Source: Cylindrodendrum hubeiense (taxonomy: Eukaryota > Ascomycota > Sordariomycetes > Hypocreales > Nectriaceae). Taken from it: DNA of 64,000 nt. Positions 45,481-57,594 of this stretch are shown here, piece by piece. How positions within the stretch are numbered: position 1 is the stretch's first letter; each line of letters begins with the position of its first letter. A program made the translations under genes and the position numbers. The stretch spans positions 146,957 through 210,956 of the forward strand of contig JAANBB010000028.1 in the NCBI GenBank assembly GCA_014621425.1, read 5' to 3'. The notes beneath the pieces were generated by a model, which did no database searches, was not told where the DNA came from, and worked only from the letters and a program-made list of their open reading frames with translations.

Positions 45481-46140
45481 TGTGTTGCGACTGGAGGGCA
45501 GATAGAACGAAGAGAAGATAAAAATGAATGGAGTCAACGGAGAAGGCTATTCTATCGGAGTCCTGAGACACCAGTACTCAAGGGGATCTGGGGGATCTGA
45601 TTTTGTCGAAACAACGGGAAGTGATGAAAGGGGAAGACGGGCGGGTGGTCCCTTGGTAGGAAGGTCAGGTCGACGATGAGATCGCAAGTAGCACAGGCCA
45701 ATAAGGGACCTTAACAGAATGAGACGCCCCGTCTCTGGGTAATGGTGAAAGGAGAGGCGGGAGAGGTGGGTGTATAGAGGTGAAGTTGTTGTGGCGGATG
45801 GAGGAAGGAAGAAGGCAGGAGGGCACGCAGGCCTCAGGCTCCAGGCTTCAATCAAGAAGGAAGGTGACAAATTTCACCAGAAATGGATATAGCAACCTCG
45901 AGCCCTTAGAAGGCTTCTCTTGTGGCACGTCACGCTGGGCACACAACAGCCACCAACCGACGGGATAAAAGGGTGCGATAGTGATGAAAGGGCCTCACAG
46001 TGAAGGCTTTTGGTTGATATAGGAAGACTACATGGCAGTGATTCATTGTTTTGCTTGCAATAACCCGGGTAACCGCACCACGTTTGCATGCTATCGGTTT
46101 TCCCGGTGTGGTGCATTCATGGAACGCACTCGTTGTGGCC

Positions 46141-46455
46141 TATTGGCGCGTTGTTGAAGCAATCACCAATGAAACTACTGACAATCGGTTGGCGGTCTTT
46201 TTCTCAATTCTCTCAATGCTGTCACAATCCAAACAATAATAGCATCGTGTTTAAATGAATTATCGGAAACCTACTCGTTTGTGTGACTGTCTGGCGCTTT
46301 GTTGAAGTAACCACCAATGAAACTAATGATAATCCGTTGTTCGTCTTTCCTTCAACCCCCTCAAGGGCACTGTTTGGATCTTATACTGTCACAATTTAAT
46401 CAATAATATCATTGCGTTTAAATGAATCATTCGGAGCACACTCGTTTGTGTGACT
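46141..46455. repeat. Diverged tandem duplication, two units of ~150-167 bp
   Basis: Unit A (46141-46288) and unit B (46289-46455) share, in the same order: GTTGAAGYAAYCACCAATG, a GTCTTT block, CTGTCACAAT, AATAAT, GTTTAAATGAAT and CTCGTTTGTGTGACT. Unit B carries an extra ~19 bp. Unit A and B differ by many substitutions, so the duplication is old. No coding potential. Confidence 0.8.
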
Positions 46456-48992
46456 CTCATGAAGGTCCGACCAGTTCTGAGTGAGTGACCGTTGCACGAC
46501 ATGCTTGGCCGGTTGACCATGCCCCGAATACCCTAGAGGGCATTAAACGACAGCCACAAGCTGCTAGAACGCGTCTAAGACTGGTCAGGTGGCTGGTAAG
46601 GGGTCTTGACTCCGACACTTGGGCATTAACTTCTACTGGCTTGGATCTAAATTGTGTTCATCCAGTTTACTCCATCTCGATCTCCGGCTCCCAATGATCG
46701 GCTACGTTTGCCGCCTTATCCCAGCACACGCCCCTAACAAACCGCTCGCGCATGAACGAACTCCACAACGCGAACGACCATCATCGCCCATCAAGGATCA
46801 ACAAAATATTTGGCCACACAGCGCCGTTGACCGGGCATCAGTCCCATCTATCGTGACGAAGCTCCGCAATCCTTCAACTCACCGCCACCTACCCTATACT
46901 TGCAAACCAACCCCCTGGGTTCACCGCCCCCAAAGTGAAGAAAAGCGCACCACCGCCCGGCTTAGCTTGATGCAGAACCCCAGACGGCCAACTGGCACTG
47001 CTTCCCGGCTCGGCCATTCAGGGAAACCCCTCAGAGCAGGGTGAAGTGTTGCTGCGTGGATTCCCGTGAGCTTCGGTGGCGGGCTCTGGCCAACGAGGCG
47101 AGGCGCCAGCTCCTGGGGGTTGGGCTTGCTGGACCCTGAGAGGACCGAGCGATGCCGAGAGGCCTGGGTGTGAGGGTGTGAGTCGGTCTGACAGCTTCAT
47201 GCTGCAGCGATCCGGCCGCCCTGCGGAAGCTATTGGTGTTTCTGCCATGGCCGTACATGAAGAGTTCTGCGAGTGACTAGCTCACCAGACGTATGAATGC
47301 GAGCGGTTTTCATCTCAGGCAGTTGGTCACGCCACGACGATGCATACTCCCAAGACCGCACCAACGGTCCGGCCTAGGCCTCGGAAGAGGCCTTCGACTA
47401 TTCGTTACCATCTTCCGGCCTCACAGGAAACACACGAGCGTCCTGCACCCGCCGGATCTTGGCGGGAACGGCTCATGTACTACGTACTCCGGACGGTGGG
47501 CTGGAGAACCTATGTTCGTCCACCGTCTCCACCAGAAACATGCAGACGCGGATCCAGCTGCTACGAGAATTCGAGGTCTAGACCTGAAGATCCACCCGTG
47601 GTGAGGCAGGCGAGGATCAGTCGTCCGCACGGCTGTCTAGGCCACGGCTAATATGGTTGGTGAATCTGGGGTAGACAACTTCAGACATGCAGCCGCCGGC
47701 CACGGAACGATTGCCATGGGAAGATTCAGTCGGGTGTCAAGGATGCTGGTCCGCCCCTGCCTGTAAAAAACCTGATGCCGATGCTAGTCTGTGAGAGGTT
47801 GAGACAAACCTGTCAGAATCCTGCCCCGAGACAGGCCGATCATGAAGAGGCCCTCCCTGGGCATCGTCCACTCAACCACCGGAAGCTCCAATGAAGCATG
47901 AAGCATCTGATTCTCACAGCCTCTCCTGAAAGGGTATTTACCGACTCTTCAGCTTGGCCCTGTTTGGCCCACGGCTGTTTCAAAATGGATCGACAACAGC
48001 TGCAATCGCCTCGCGGATCGCCTCGTAGCATGGGATCAACAACGACGTCCATGGGACTGCTGCCGACAGGTGACCGTCTTGGGCTAGGATCGACAGGCCA
48101 TGGCTCGGGATGAGTTGACGTGGAGGCCACAAATGGACAGATGTTGCCACATCCGTGCAACCAGCGCGAACTAACACAAGCACGGGTGTCTTGCCCAGCC
48201 CAGCTCGTCAACCCAACGCCGAAGCGAATGGGAACGGCGACATAGCGACGCGTACATGGCCTGGCTGGATCCGATCCGAGGCCCCGAAGCCCGGCTTGAT
48301 GCCAAGGCAGGCGTCCATATTTCTTGCTCTCCAAATCCCTACAATGAAATGGCGCCGCGCCAGTCCAGCCCCAGTGGTGAGACCTCCCCCCTGAGGTGGT
48401 GATGACTCGACCGGCGGAAAAAGCACGAATGGTTCCTTTGCAAAAGCACGCGGTGGCCTTGCCCAGGTGCCCAGGTGCCGTGACCATCGTCATCGAGGCC
48501 AGACGGAGCCAGGGAGCCAACGGGCGCTAGAAGGTATCCCAGCGCTCCAAGGCTGGCTCGAGGCTCGGTCGGCGGACGGCGGGTGGGGCACACGGGGCGT
48601 CCCATCGGGAAGAGCCTGGACTGCTTGTCCTTCTCCACAGTCCACACCTGTCAGTGAAGCCCTGAAGTTTGTCCAGCGCAGGCCCCGAGGCTGGGAAGGT
48701 AAACATCCGCGGGTGGCGGGAAGCCCGATGGTTGGGAACGTGCGGAATGGTTAGGGGCCGCCACCACCACCACCACAATGGGCGGACCCGGGCGAGGCAT
48801 TTCGATATATTGGAATTGAATTTTCTTCTCTTCCATGTGCGGCAAGGTACGACACGAGAAAAGAAAACTCTGCAGGCGCACACGCGGACTGGCGTAGGCG
48901 AGTATGGCGAATGTGACGAGAAACACAGGAGAAGTACGGAGTAGGGCACGGTTGGTTGCCAGAGCGAGGAGACTACACCGCGCTGAAGCTAC

Positions 48993-49070
48993 TGCACACT
49001 CACGCACACTACGCACACTCACGCACACTCACGCACACGCTCACGCACACCACTCACGCACACTCGCATT
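48993..49070. repeat. Imperfect CACTCACGCA array
   Basis: About 78 bp of interspersed CACTCACGCA / CACGCACACT units between 48993 and 49070, a degenerate decamer-type repeat. Confidence 0.75.
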
Positions 49071-50710
49071 CTCAGGCACATCCATCCAGGCACAGCCAGG
49101 CACACACAGCCTGCAAGGGCAGTAGTGTAGTGTTGGACCCCCAATTCCCCCGACCCACGAGCTGGAAAGGCTGAGAAGAAGTAAAGACGGGACACTCCAA
49201 AACACTGCCGTCTTCCCGCTCTCGCTCCGGACTGGCCCCTCCAACCCCTCCAAAGGGATCATCATATCTCGCAAGGTCTCCTCTAGATGCATCCCGCATT
49301 GCCGTCCCGCAGAGGGGTCTTACACAGGACACAGTCCAATACCCCTCAGCCACCATCGCCAAACACTGGCTGAGAGACGGGTGAACGGGCCTCACCGAGG
49401 ATCTTATGCGTATCTGTGCGCATAAAAAACAATGTCGCGCAGGGAGCTCCTGGGTATGATCCGGGGATGGCGATGACGCTCCCGCCAACGGGTGACATGA
49501 GAGCCGAAATGGGCGCTCGCTTCCATCACGGAGCATTGGGCTTGACGAGGGCCGGGAGGTCATTTGCATTAACGTCAGGATCATTTAGGCCTCATTAGGT
49601 CCCCTTATTTGCCCTCACGTCCCCGCCTGCTCTCATCCTGCTGCTATTTCTGATCTGATCGTTCCTGGGTCCAAGGAAGATGGCCGCATGCAACCCATCT
49701 CGCACCCGCACGCGCGCGCGCGTCAGCAAAGACAGGCGCAGCTTGGGCAGACTCCATTGCGGCGGTTCCTGGCGGGCTGCCGCGTTTCAAGACGGAAGTC
49801 CGGCCTGCAATCCGGCCGGCGACAAGCGCAGCATGGGAATTGGAGGGGAGGCATCCAATGCGTCCCTGGCCAAGTCGCAAAGTAACGACAGAGAGACGAG
49901 AACAGCAGGATGGTGTGAGAGAGCACATCGGCAGAGAGGGATCGACGGCCAGGGCGTCCGTCGTGTTGGGGGATTGATTGATCTGGGCCAGGATTGGGCT
50001 TCTTCGAGAAGACTGTTCCCAGCTGTCTCGCTGCATGACCTTCCGCCTATGGGAATATTGTCGAAGCCATCCGGTCTTGTCTTCCCGGTCCACGACAGGG
50101 CAATCTCCGTGCCCCAGAGCTGTGTTTCCTTTGTATTGGGACCAATTCCCGACAGTATTATTGAAGCCCAGGGTCCGAGTCTCGATGCCTGCACAGCTAT
50201 TCGTATGTGCGAAGTCACTTGTATCTTCACGGACGGGGTGCAGAGCGGGAGGAGGAGACGGGTCAAGGGTTATTTCCAGATGCCTGTCGACGGCCGGGTA
50301 CCTGCCACCCTATGGACGGTACCAATGCAGGCACGCATTCCAGGCGCATGGAAAAAGTAGCGCAGATATTACACACGGTCCCAGGCACTCGCCGCTGGTG
50401 GTTGGCTTCTGGCGCACTCTGGCGCACCCTGGGCGGCGGCCCCACACTCCGGAGGTTGGCTCCAGGCCCGATGGCTTTACTGAGGTTGGCGTCGTCTCAA
50501 AAGGCACACACCGATTTCGCGGTTCAGGTTCCGGAGGGATGGGATGGAGAGATGGGGAGATGGGGGATGGGAAAATTGGGCGAACCCGCCCCGGGACGAG
50601 TCGCCTCAAACAATTGCAGTGTCGGGCCCATGCAAGCACTTGAGAGCGTTGTTGGGACTGCAACGGAGGACACGCGAGTCCCGGCTTGGCCCCCCGGGCA
50701 CGTACCATAT

Positions 50711-50746
50711 ACCTGAGATACCTGAGATACCTGAGAAACCTGAGAT
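50711..50746. repeat. 9 bp minisatellite (ACCTGAGAT), four units
   Basis: Units at 50711, 50720, 50729 and 50738; the third reads ACCTGAGAA. Confidence 0.85.
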
Positions 50747-50799
50747 GGAGGCGATACAGTGCGGAGCAGACGCCTCTGCAACTCTGGAGCAATGGAACA

Positions 50800-50847
50800 C
50801 TGGGACGCTGGGATACTGGGACGCTGGGACACTGGGACGCTGGAACA
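50800..50847. repeat. 8 bp minisatellite (CTGGGACG), six units with 16 bp order
   Basis: CTGGGACG alternates with CTGGGATA or CTGGGACA, so the true unit may be 16 bp. The last unit is degenerate (CTGGAACA). Confidence 0.85.
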
Positions 50848-51030
50848 GGATTCCCCGTCCCGAGGTGAAGGTCTTGGGCATTGATCCGAGGCAACGGAGA
50901 CCCGCGGTCTGGTTCCTGCGGATCCCTGTGGCTTGTTGGGATGTCATGGAGCGCCGACTGTGGAATGCGCAGAACAAGTAACCGCTATGGAGCGATGGAG
51001 CCGGACGTTGCGTCTTGCAGAGGGGCGAGA

Positions 51031-51074
51031 GGCCAACTCTAGGCCAACTCTAGACCAACTCTGGACCAACTCTG
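51031..51074. repeat. 11 bp minisatellite (GGCCAACTCTA), four units
   Basis: Two units GGCCAACTCTA followed by two units GACCAACTCTG, contiguous. Confidence 0.85.
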
Positions 51075-51129
51075 GGCCCTGTCAAAACTCTGTCATCGGC
51101 TGCTCCATGCTGCTGTCTCCGGAGTTATG

Positions 51130-51165
51130 CCCTGGATGCTGCCCTGGATGCCGCGCTGGATGCCG
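51130..51165. repeat. 12 bp minisatellite (CCCTGGATGCYG), three units
   Basis: CCCTGGATGCTG, CCCTGGATGCCG, CGCTGGATGCCG in tandem. Confidence 0.8.
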
Positions 51166-54100
51166 TGTGGACACTTTGGAGAGCTGCTGGACAGACACTG
51201 GACAGACACGGGCAGCTCGCGCGCTCTGCCAGGGCCCGTACACGTGTGTGACAGGGGATGCTGCGTTTCGGATATGCTGCCACCACTGCACCCCAAACCG
51301 AAAGCCTGATTGATTATGCCATGCCCGGTTTCTGCCTTCGTCCAGTCCAGCGCCTCCCGCAGCTCCCGCACACTCCCGCACTGTAAATGCGACAGACTGC
51401 ATCTCTTTGACTCGCGCCCGGATGCGGCGATTCCGTCATTGCGCAGCTCCGCGGCGCCCCTCTGTCAAAGAGAAGCATTCTCATCATTCCATTCCCCCTC
51501 CATCGTCCCCTCCCCCCCTTTTCCCTCCCACGTCCCTGAGCCTCTCCACCGTCGCAGGGCACGGCCAGGTCCAGAGGCCGTTTCGAGGCTAATAAGGCAG
51601 TTTGATTACAGCCCCCGGCGCCCGGCCGCTGGATGACGGGCTCGGGGAGGGCTCCAGGAGGGCTCCAGGAGGGCACGTCCCACACCAGGCTGGTGGCCAA
51701 CAAGGATGGAGGGGGCCTTCCAAAAGAAAGCTGTGGGATGGATACGGAGTAGGGGACGATGGGCGACGAAGGGCGGGTTGGTGGAGGGGCGGCCCCGGGA
51801 GCCAATTCATGCGACCCGAGACGCCGAAGAAGGGCCCCGCGCCCGCAATCCATCCAGAGAGGGACCTCTCTCCCAACGCGCCGGCCCTGATGAGGCAGAG
51901 GCAAGGCTGGTGCAGTTCCGTTTGGGTCGCGCTCCTGGCCAGAAAGGAGACTGGCCGTCGTGACCATCAGCAGACGCCAGGCGCTCTTGGGTTTGGGCCC
52001 GTCTGGCGGCCCGCTTGGCATTGCCGCTGGATTGGCAGACGAGGCCGCTACGCGCGAATGGGAAACGTGGTGACGGGGCCGCGGCGGAATGGGGCTGTCG
52101 TCGCGTTCCAAGTCTGCTGGCAGCCTTCTTCGCGCGTGAGTGCGCGTAGAGCGTGCCTGGTGCGTGTAAGCAGGCCCTCGTCTCGTCCAGCCCAACGTCT
52201 CCAACGTCCTTGGTCATCTCGTCCCCCTCCAAGGTCATGGTGGCGGGACCGTGTACACTGTACAGGTACCGGCCGACACGGACGAAACGGGACAAGCCCA
52301 CTCTAAGAACCGATGGAGGACCAAAACCACCCCCCGGGATTGATAGATTAGCCTTCCCACTCTCATCTCTTTCATCATCTCAGCGGCGGCGGCCCCCAAA
52401 GCCCTGTCCCCTGAGCCGCGGCGGCGACGCCCTCGCTGTCCGCCAAATTACCTCCAGGCGCCCCCGGGGCTGGGGGGCTGGACGGGTGGTCACCACCCCC
52501 CGAATTGTACCAAATTGTCCCAAATTGCATGGGGACCCGGCCTAAAAGAAGAATAAGAAACGAAAGGGAACAAAAGAGCATGACGATTCTAGCCTGGCGC
52601 CGCCCCGGGAGCTGGGCCCGCTAGCGAGATTGGCTGCTTAGGTGACCCAAGGACCAAGGGCAAATCTCTCTCAGTCTCATCTTACCCCGTGGTTGTTCGT
52701 CCACAGGTCGTCCCGTCACGGTGGCCGTGTAACGGCTGGCGGACCCTGGCACTGTGACAGAAGCTCCATGATGCTCCATGATGCAGAAGGCTTGCGACTT
52801 GCCGGGGGTGTAAGAGGCTTGTGAAGTTTGAACGTCGCAGGCTTGCCATTATCCCATTCACTCAGCCATTCATCCATTCACTCATTCATGCTAGTGACGG
52901 CCCCGGGCCTGGCCGACCTGTCGAAAACCCTGGACTGCCAGCCCGGCACGCACCAGCACCAGCACCAGTCCGAGCCCCTAAGCCAAAGCTCAGCCAAAGC
53001 CCAGCCAAAGCCCAAACCCAACAGGAGACCACCAAGCCAGCCCCGTGATCCATCCCCATCCCATGCCTTCCCATGCCAATCCATAATCCATCCCATACCA
53101 ACGCGTCCGCGTCGCCCCCATGGCCACAGGGAGCCAGAGGAGACCACCCATCTTGTTCTCTCGCGCTGGTCCTCTGACCCCTCTAACTGGCCCTCCTGAC
53201 CCCCCTCTGCCCCCCTCCTATCAGGTCTTGACTCCCAGGTACTGCCGGTACACGCTACAGTGCCGGAGTACGTTCAACGACGTGTGCATTCCCTCCCCAT
53301 CCTGGATCCTGGGCCCTGATTCTCTGTCGCCATCTGCGACACTGGGCCTCTGCGCATCCATCGGTGGGAATTCCCCACGTACGTGACCAGCACTCCCGCA
53401 CCGATCTGACCCTCCTCGCCCGCTGGTACGTGACTTCTCCCTGCGCATCGCACGCGCCTTGTGGCTGGATGTAGCACGTCACTGTCCTACATCGTAGCCG
53501 GCCGTGGGAGGGAAAGGCTGCATTCTCCCCCGGGCGGGCTCTGTGCTTGAGTCAGAAGTCTGTGCCTTGTCGTCGAATGCCAGGGTCATTGTTCTTTGCG
53601 CCTGGCAGGGCCTGGTTGTGTGCTTGGCTGGGTGATAGTGGCCGCTGTTGGAGCCCACTGCCGCTGGTAGGTGCTGGTAGGCGCTGGTTTGGCGTCGACG
53701 GCCGACGGGTGGTACTGTGCGTGGTACGTACCGAGTACCGTGCTGGATCACCCACTGCGTGCTCAACTGCGCTTTTCCCATTTCCACTGGACCCCCTGTA
53801 ACCCAGCTAGCACAGCTGGAAGAGTGGGTACAGCCGCCCATGCCTTTTGGCTCTTAGGGCCCTTTTGACCCTGGGCCCTTGGCCACCTCCACCTCGTCAG
53901 GCTGGCACCCATGGGCCATCAGTGGAAGGGTCGGGCCCGGTGGGGTACGTACCGGCCAGAGTCAGGCTCACTCCCGGGGCTGTACCTCAGGTAAAGTATC
54001 TCTGTACGAGCGCTACCTCCGCTCCCAGCCATCTCCCAACCGGGCGCAGGTCCCCCAGGGTTCTCGGTACGTATTTCCCGAGAGCTCGCAAGTCCCGCCC

Positions 54101-54317
54101 TCTCGTGGATTGCTTCTTCGCCCGAGCTGTCGCGTTGCTCGCTGCACTCCACTGCGCCATCGCCGCCCACGCCCCCTCGTCCCCGGGCAGAGAAGCCCAC
54201 CCTTGTCTCACTTGGACTGGACGCACCACTGCACTCGCTGCGCACCACTCGTCGTAGGTACCTCTACTGCACTGCGCTGCGCTGCATTTCTGGCTCTGGC
54301 TGCACGCTGCACCCAAG

Positions 54318-55179
54318 TCCAGGGCTCTCGCGCTGCATCTCTGAGCCCTCCTCCACCTCGCTCACCTCACCTCATCCTTCTTTCGTCTCGTCCGCTTCCT
54401 CATTTCTCCTCTTTCCCTCTCCTCCTCTCACCAGCGTAAACCTCCATCCCATCATCGCTCCCGCCGCCGCCGGTAGTTGGCTCCCAGCCCTGAGTATTTC
54501 GTCTCTCAGTCAGCTTGGATTCCACCTCCAAAGCGTCCCCAGTCCCCAATAGCCCAGTACCCATTCCCACGAGCCAGGGCCCATCGAAGCACTAGTGGCC
54601 TGAGGATCCTTCCCCGATCGGCAGGTTCAAGCCACTCCCCCCTGGACCTGGGCAAGAGCTTTCCCTCTCCTTTTCGTTAATATCGACTCTATCCACTCTG
54701 CAATCACCCTCACTTCAGTCACTCCTTTTGCCTTTCTCGTCCTTGTAGCGAACACCCCCCTCTACTGTACTCGGTCTCGATCCCTCTCTTCTACTTTCGT
54801 TCTCATTCTTCACATCATTCATCCATTCTCTCGCCCTCACCCGGACTCGCTCACTCCCGTCGACACGCCGTCAATTCATCTGCACCACCGTCGTAAAAGT
54901 TCGGCACAACTTCCGCTCCACGATTCGCATGCACGCACACCCACATCCGCTCTTCGCCCGCATATCGTTCACAGCAACTTCAACAATCTGAATGCACCGA
55001 TAATCCGCACCCCAGCTCTTTGACAGAGCTCGTTTTGGTCCTGATCAGGTACTTTCCATTGCCGGTCGATGTCTGGACCCCAAGGCCAATCCTAACGCCC
55101 TCGGCCAGGATCTCTGCTCGCTCACGAGTCTCACCCACACTTTCGACCTCGAGTAGTTCTTGATCACAGCTCAGCAAAA
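54318..55179 (+). promoter_or_regulatory. Pyrimidine-rich promoter/leader of the Ime2-like kinase
   Basis: Long CT-rich blocks (notably 54340-54435 and 54690-54860) precede the kinase ATG. Such tracts commonly mark transcription start regions and long 5' leaders in filamentous ascomycetes. The start site itself cannot be placed. Confidence 0.45.
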
Positions 55180-57594
55180 ATGACTATCGTCAACGACCTC
55201 ACCCACCGCGGGGCTTCCGGTAACGCCCTTACCCTCGAGGACCGATTTGAGGTGTTGAAGGAAATTGGCGATGGCAGCTTTGGCAGCGTTGTTCTGGGTA
55301 GAGTCAGGACAGCGGGTGCTAACGTTGCCCGCCGAGGCACAGTGGTAAGTCTCGAATTCCTAAAGTCTGTCCCGGGACAGCGTTCGTAACCAGTTTTCTA
55401 GGTGGCAATTAAGACGATGAAGAAGACTTTTGAGTCTTTCCAACCATGCCTCGAGTTGCGCGAGGTCGTCTTCCTCCGCACTCTCCCTACGCATCCTCAC
55501 CTAGTTCCCGCCCTCGATATCTTCCTGGACCCGTACAGCAAGAAGTTGCACATCGCCATGGAGTACATGGAGGGCAACCTCTACCAGCTGATGAAGGCCC
55601 GCGACCACAAGTGCCTTGACAACGCCAGCGTCAAGAGCATCCTCTTCCAGATCATGCAGGGTCTTGAACACATTCACTCTCACCACTTCTTCCATCGCGA
55701 CATCAAGCCCGAGAACATTCTCGTCTCAACCTCTGCTCACAACGAATCCAACAACTCTTTCCGAAGATACTCGGCTCTCGTCACTCCTCCGTCTACTCCT
55801 CCCACCTACACCGTCAAGATTGCCGATTTCGGTCTCGCTCGAGAGACTCACTCCAAGCTGCCATACACCACATACGTCTCAACCAGATGGTACCGAGCAC
55901 CAGAAGTCCTCCTGCGAGCCGGAGAGTACTCTGCCCCCGTCGATATCTGGGCGGTCGGCGCCATGGCTGTCGAAATTGCCACGCTCAAGCCCTTGTTCCC
56001 TGGCGGAAACGAGGTGGATCAGGTTTGGAGGGTGTGTGAAATCATGGGAAGCCCTGGAAACTGGTACAACAAGTCCGGTGCCCGCGTCGGTGGAGGAGAA
56101 TGGCGTGAAGGTACGAGACTGGCTGGAAAGCTCGGCTTCTCGTTCCCCAAGATGGCTCCTCATTCCATGGATACCATCTTGCAAACCTCTCAGTGGCCTG
56201 CGGCCCTGAGCCAGTTCGTGACATGGTGTTTGATGTGGGATCCCAAGACCCGACCGACTTCATCCCAGGCTCTCGCCCACGAATACTTCTTGGATGCTGT
56301 TGACCCGATGCGACCCAAGTCTTCCGCCTCAAGAATTCTTGGCCGAAAGCAGTCTGATCTCAGCCGCACCACCAAGGACTCTGCCGCTACCACCCCTACC
56401 TCATCTTCCAAGCAGTCGTGGTTCCGAAAGTCGCTCATCGGCCGCTCCGAGAGCACCGAAAACGCTACTGCCCAACTCCAGGCTCAGGTCAAGGAGAACA
56501 CCTCTCCTCGACCGGCCCCTGTGCACGCGGTAACCACCGATCTCCAGGCGCAGGCCTCTGTCAAGCAGCGCGCTGGTGCTGGAAAAAGGACTACCTGGAC
56601 AAATGGTCCCTCAAATGTGGCGCCCATGGCTATCCTGCCAACGATCAGGCCCATCTCACCGATGTCCGATGCTGTAACTGCCCGCGCCAACAACGGTTAC
56701 AACGACTCGTACGCTAACGGACATGGCCAGGATAAGTCCAAGAAACTTGGCCGACAGTTGTCTGTCGCATCAAGCACAAACAACTATACGGAAATGCACC
56801 GTCAGCAAGCCGAACGCGCCCTCAATGGAACCTCCGGACTCGCATCGCCCCCCGGTGGCCAAAAGGAGAGCTTCTTTTCCCACCTTCGGAAGCGTGCACG
56901 GCGATTCTCCGGACGACACCAAACCCCCGTCTCTCCATCCTACGATGACCTGGAGGCCCAGGCCGGATGTGGCCCCTGGGCTAGCAACCGGTCCTCGATG
57001 GTTATCGACCAGCAACAGCAGCAGCAGGTTCCGGTACCAAAATCTGAGGTTTATGAGTCCCTGGACAAGGCTCTCCGAGACGTACAGAACAACCTGGACT
57101 CAAGGCCTCCCGTACCACCCGCCCATAACCTGTCTCCCACCAGCAATCTCAAGCGACATCACTCCCTTCCTCACCACCAGGCGCGATCCGTTGATAACCT
57201 CATCGTTGCTGCGCGCGCTGGACCCATCTCTAGCCGCACGCGACGGGCCCATGCGACCCACGGCGTTCACCAGTACGAGGCCCCTGATGAGGAGGATGAG
57301 CTTCTCGACGAGGCCATGTCCTCGCCCCGACGTCCTGTGAAGCGGGAGGTCGCCAAGCCTCTGCGTCAGTCGGCCAGCAACCTAGGCCTTCAAAACCCAT
57401 ACCCCACCCCTTCACCCTCGGCTAGCGGTAACCAGGTTCTGTTCGGAGAGGGCCAGGAAGCCGTGACGCCCAGGCCACTCGATCTGAGCAAGAAGGCAGA
57501 AGGCCAATACAAGTGGCCCACGCCTCCTTACGAGGAGAGTGAGTGGGCAGCTTCGGCATCCGCCAGCATTTGGGCCGCCAGCCATCGATTTTAA
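55180..57594 (+). CDS. Ime2/MAK (RCK-family) serine/threonine protein kinase
   Basis: Protein kinase of the Ime2/MAK/RCK group, which in fungi controls meiosis or the choice of sexual development. Two exons, 55180-55344 and 55402-57594; 785 aa. The splice joins GTV to VAIKTMKK, completing the ATP-anchoring lysine. Kinase motifs: P-loop IGDGSFGSVVLGR, catalytic HRDIKPENIL, DFGLARE, and the MAPK-like activation lip PYTTYVSTRWYRAPE with a T-x-Y pair. A short Ser/Thr insert lies between the catalytic loop and DFG. The domain ends near residue 365. The C-terminal ~420 residues are Ser/Pro/Gln-rich with a polyglutamine stretch, as in the fungal family. Homologues include yeast Ime2 and Aspergillus ImeB; orthology is inferred. 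The very large upstream gap may reflect complex regulation. Confidence 0.9.

Larger units (their letters stand above)
45481..55179. other. 9.7 kb gene-free divergent intergenic region, GC-rich, repeat-dotted
   Basis: This lies between the start codons of the Stc1-domain gene and the Ime2-like kinase. ORFs up to 296 codons occur but overlap on several frames of GC-rich DNA, are low in complexity, lack splice-supported extensions and show no domain. It contains tandem repeats with periods of about 8, 9, 10, 11 and 12 bp (listed separately) and a diverged ~150 bp duplication. Long upstream control region and/or non-coding transcripts are possible; none can be defined from sequence. Confidence 0.6.

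Noticed and set aside
47840..50894. Several 190-226-codon ORFs on both strands
   Set aside because: Mutually overlapping, low-complexity translations across tandem repeats; no recognisable motifs.
50711..51165. Regular short repeats that could suggest a CRISPR-like array
   Set aside because: Units are 8-12 bp, contiguous without spacers, each different; ordinary minisatellites in a eukaryote.
51314..52204. 296-codon minus-strand ORF
   Set aside because: GC-rich, Pro/Arg/Ser-heavy, overlaps equally long ORFs on other frames, no domain and no plausible splice partners; taken as a chance frame.
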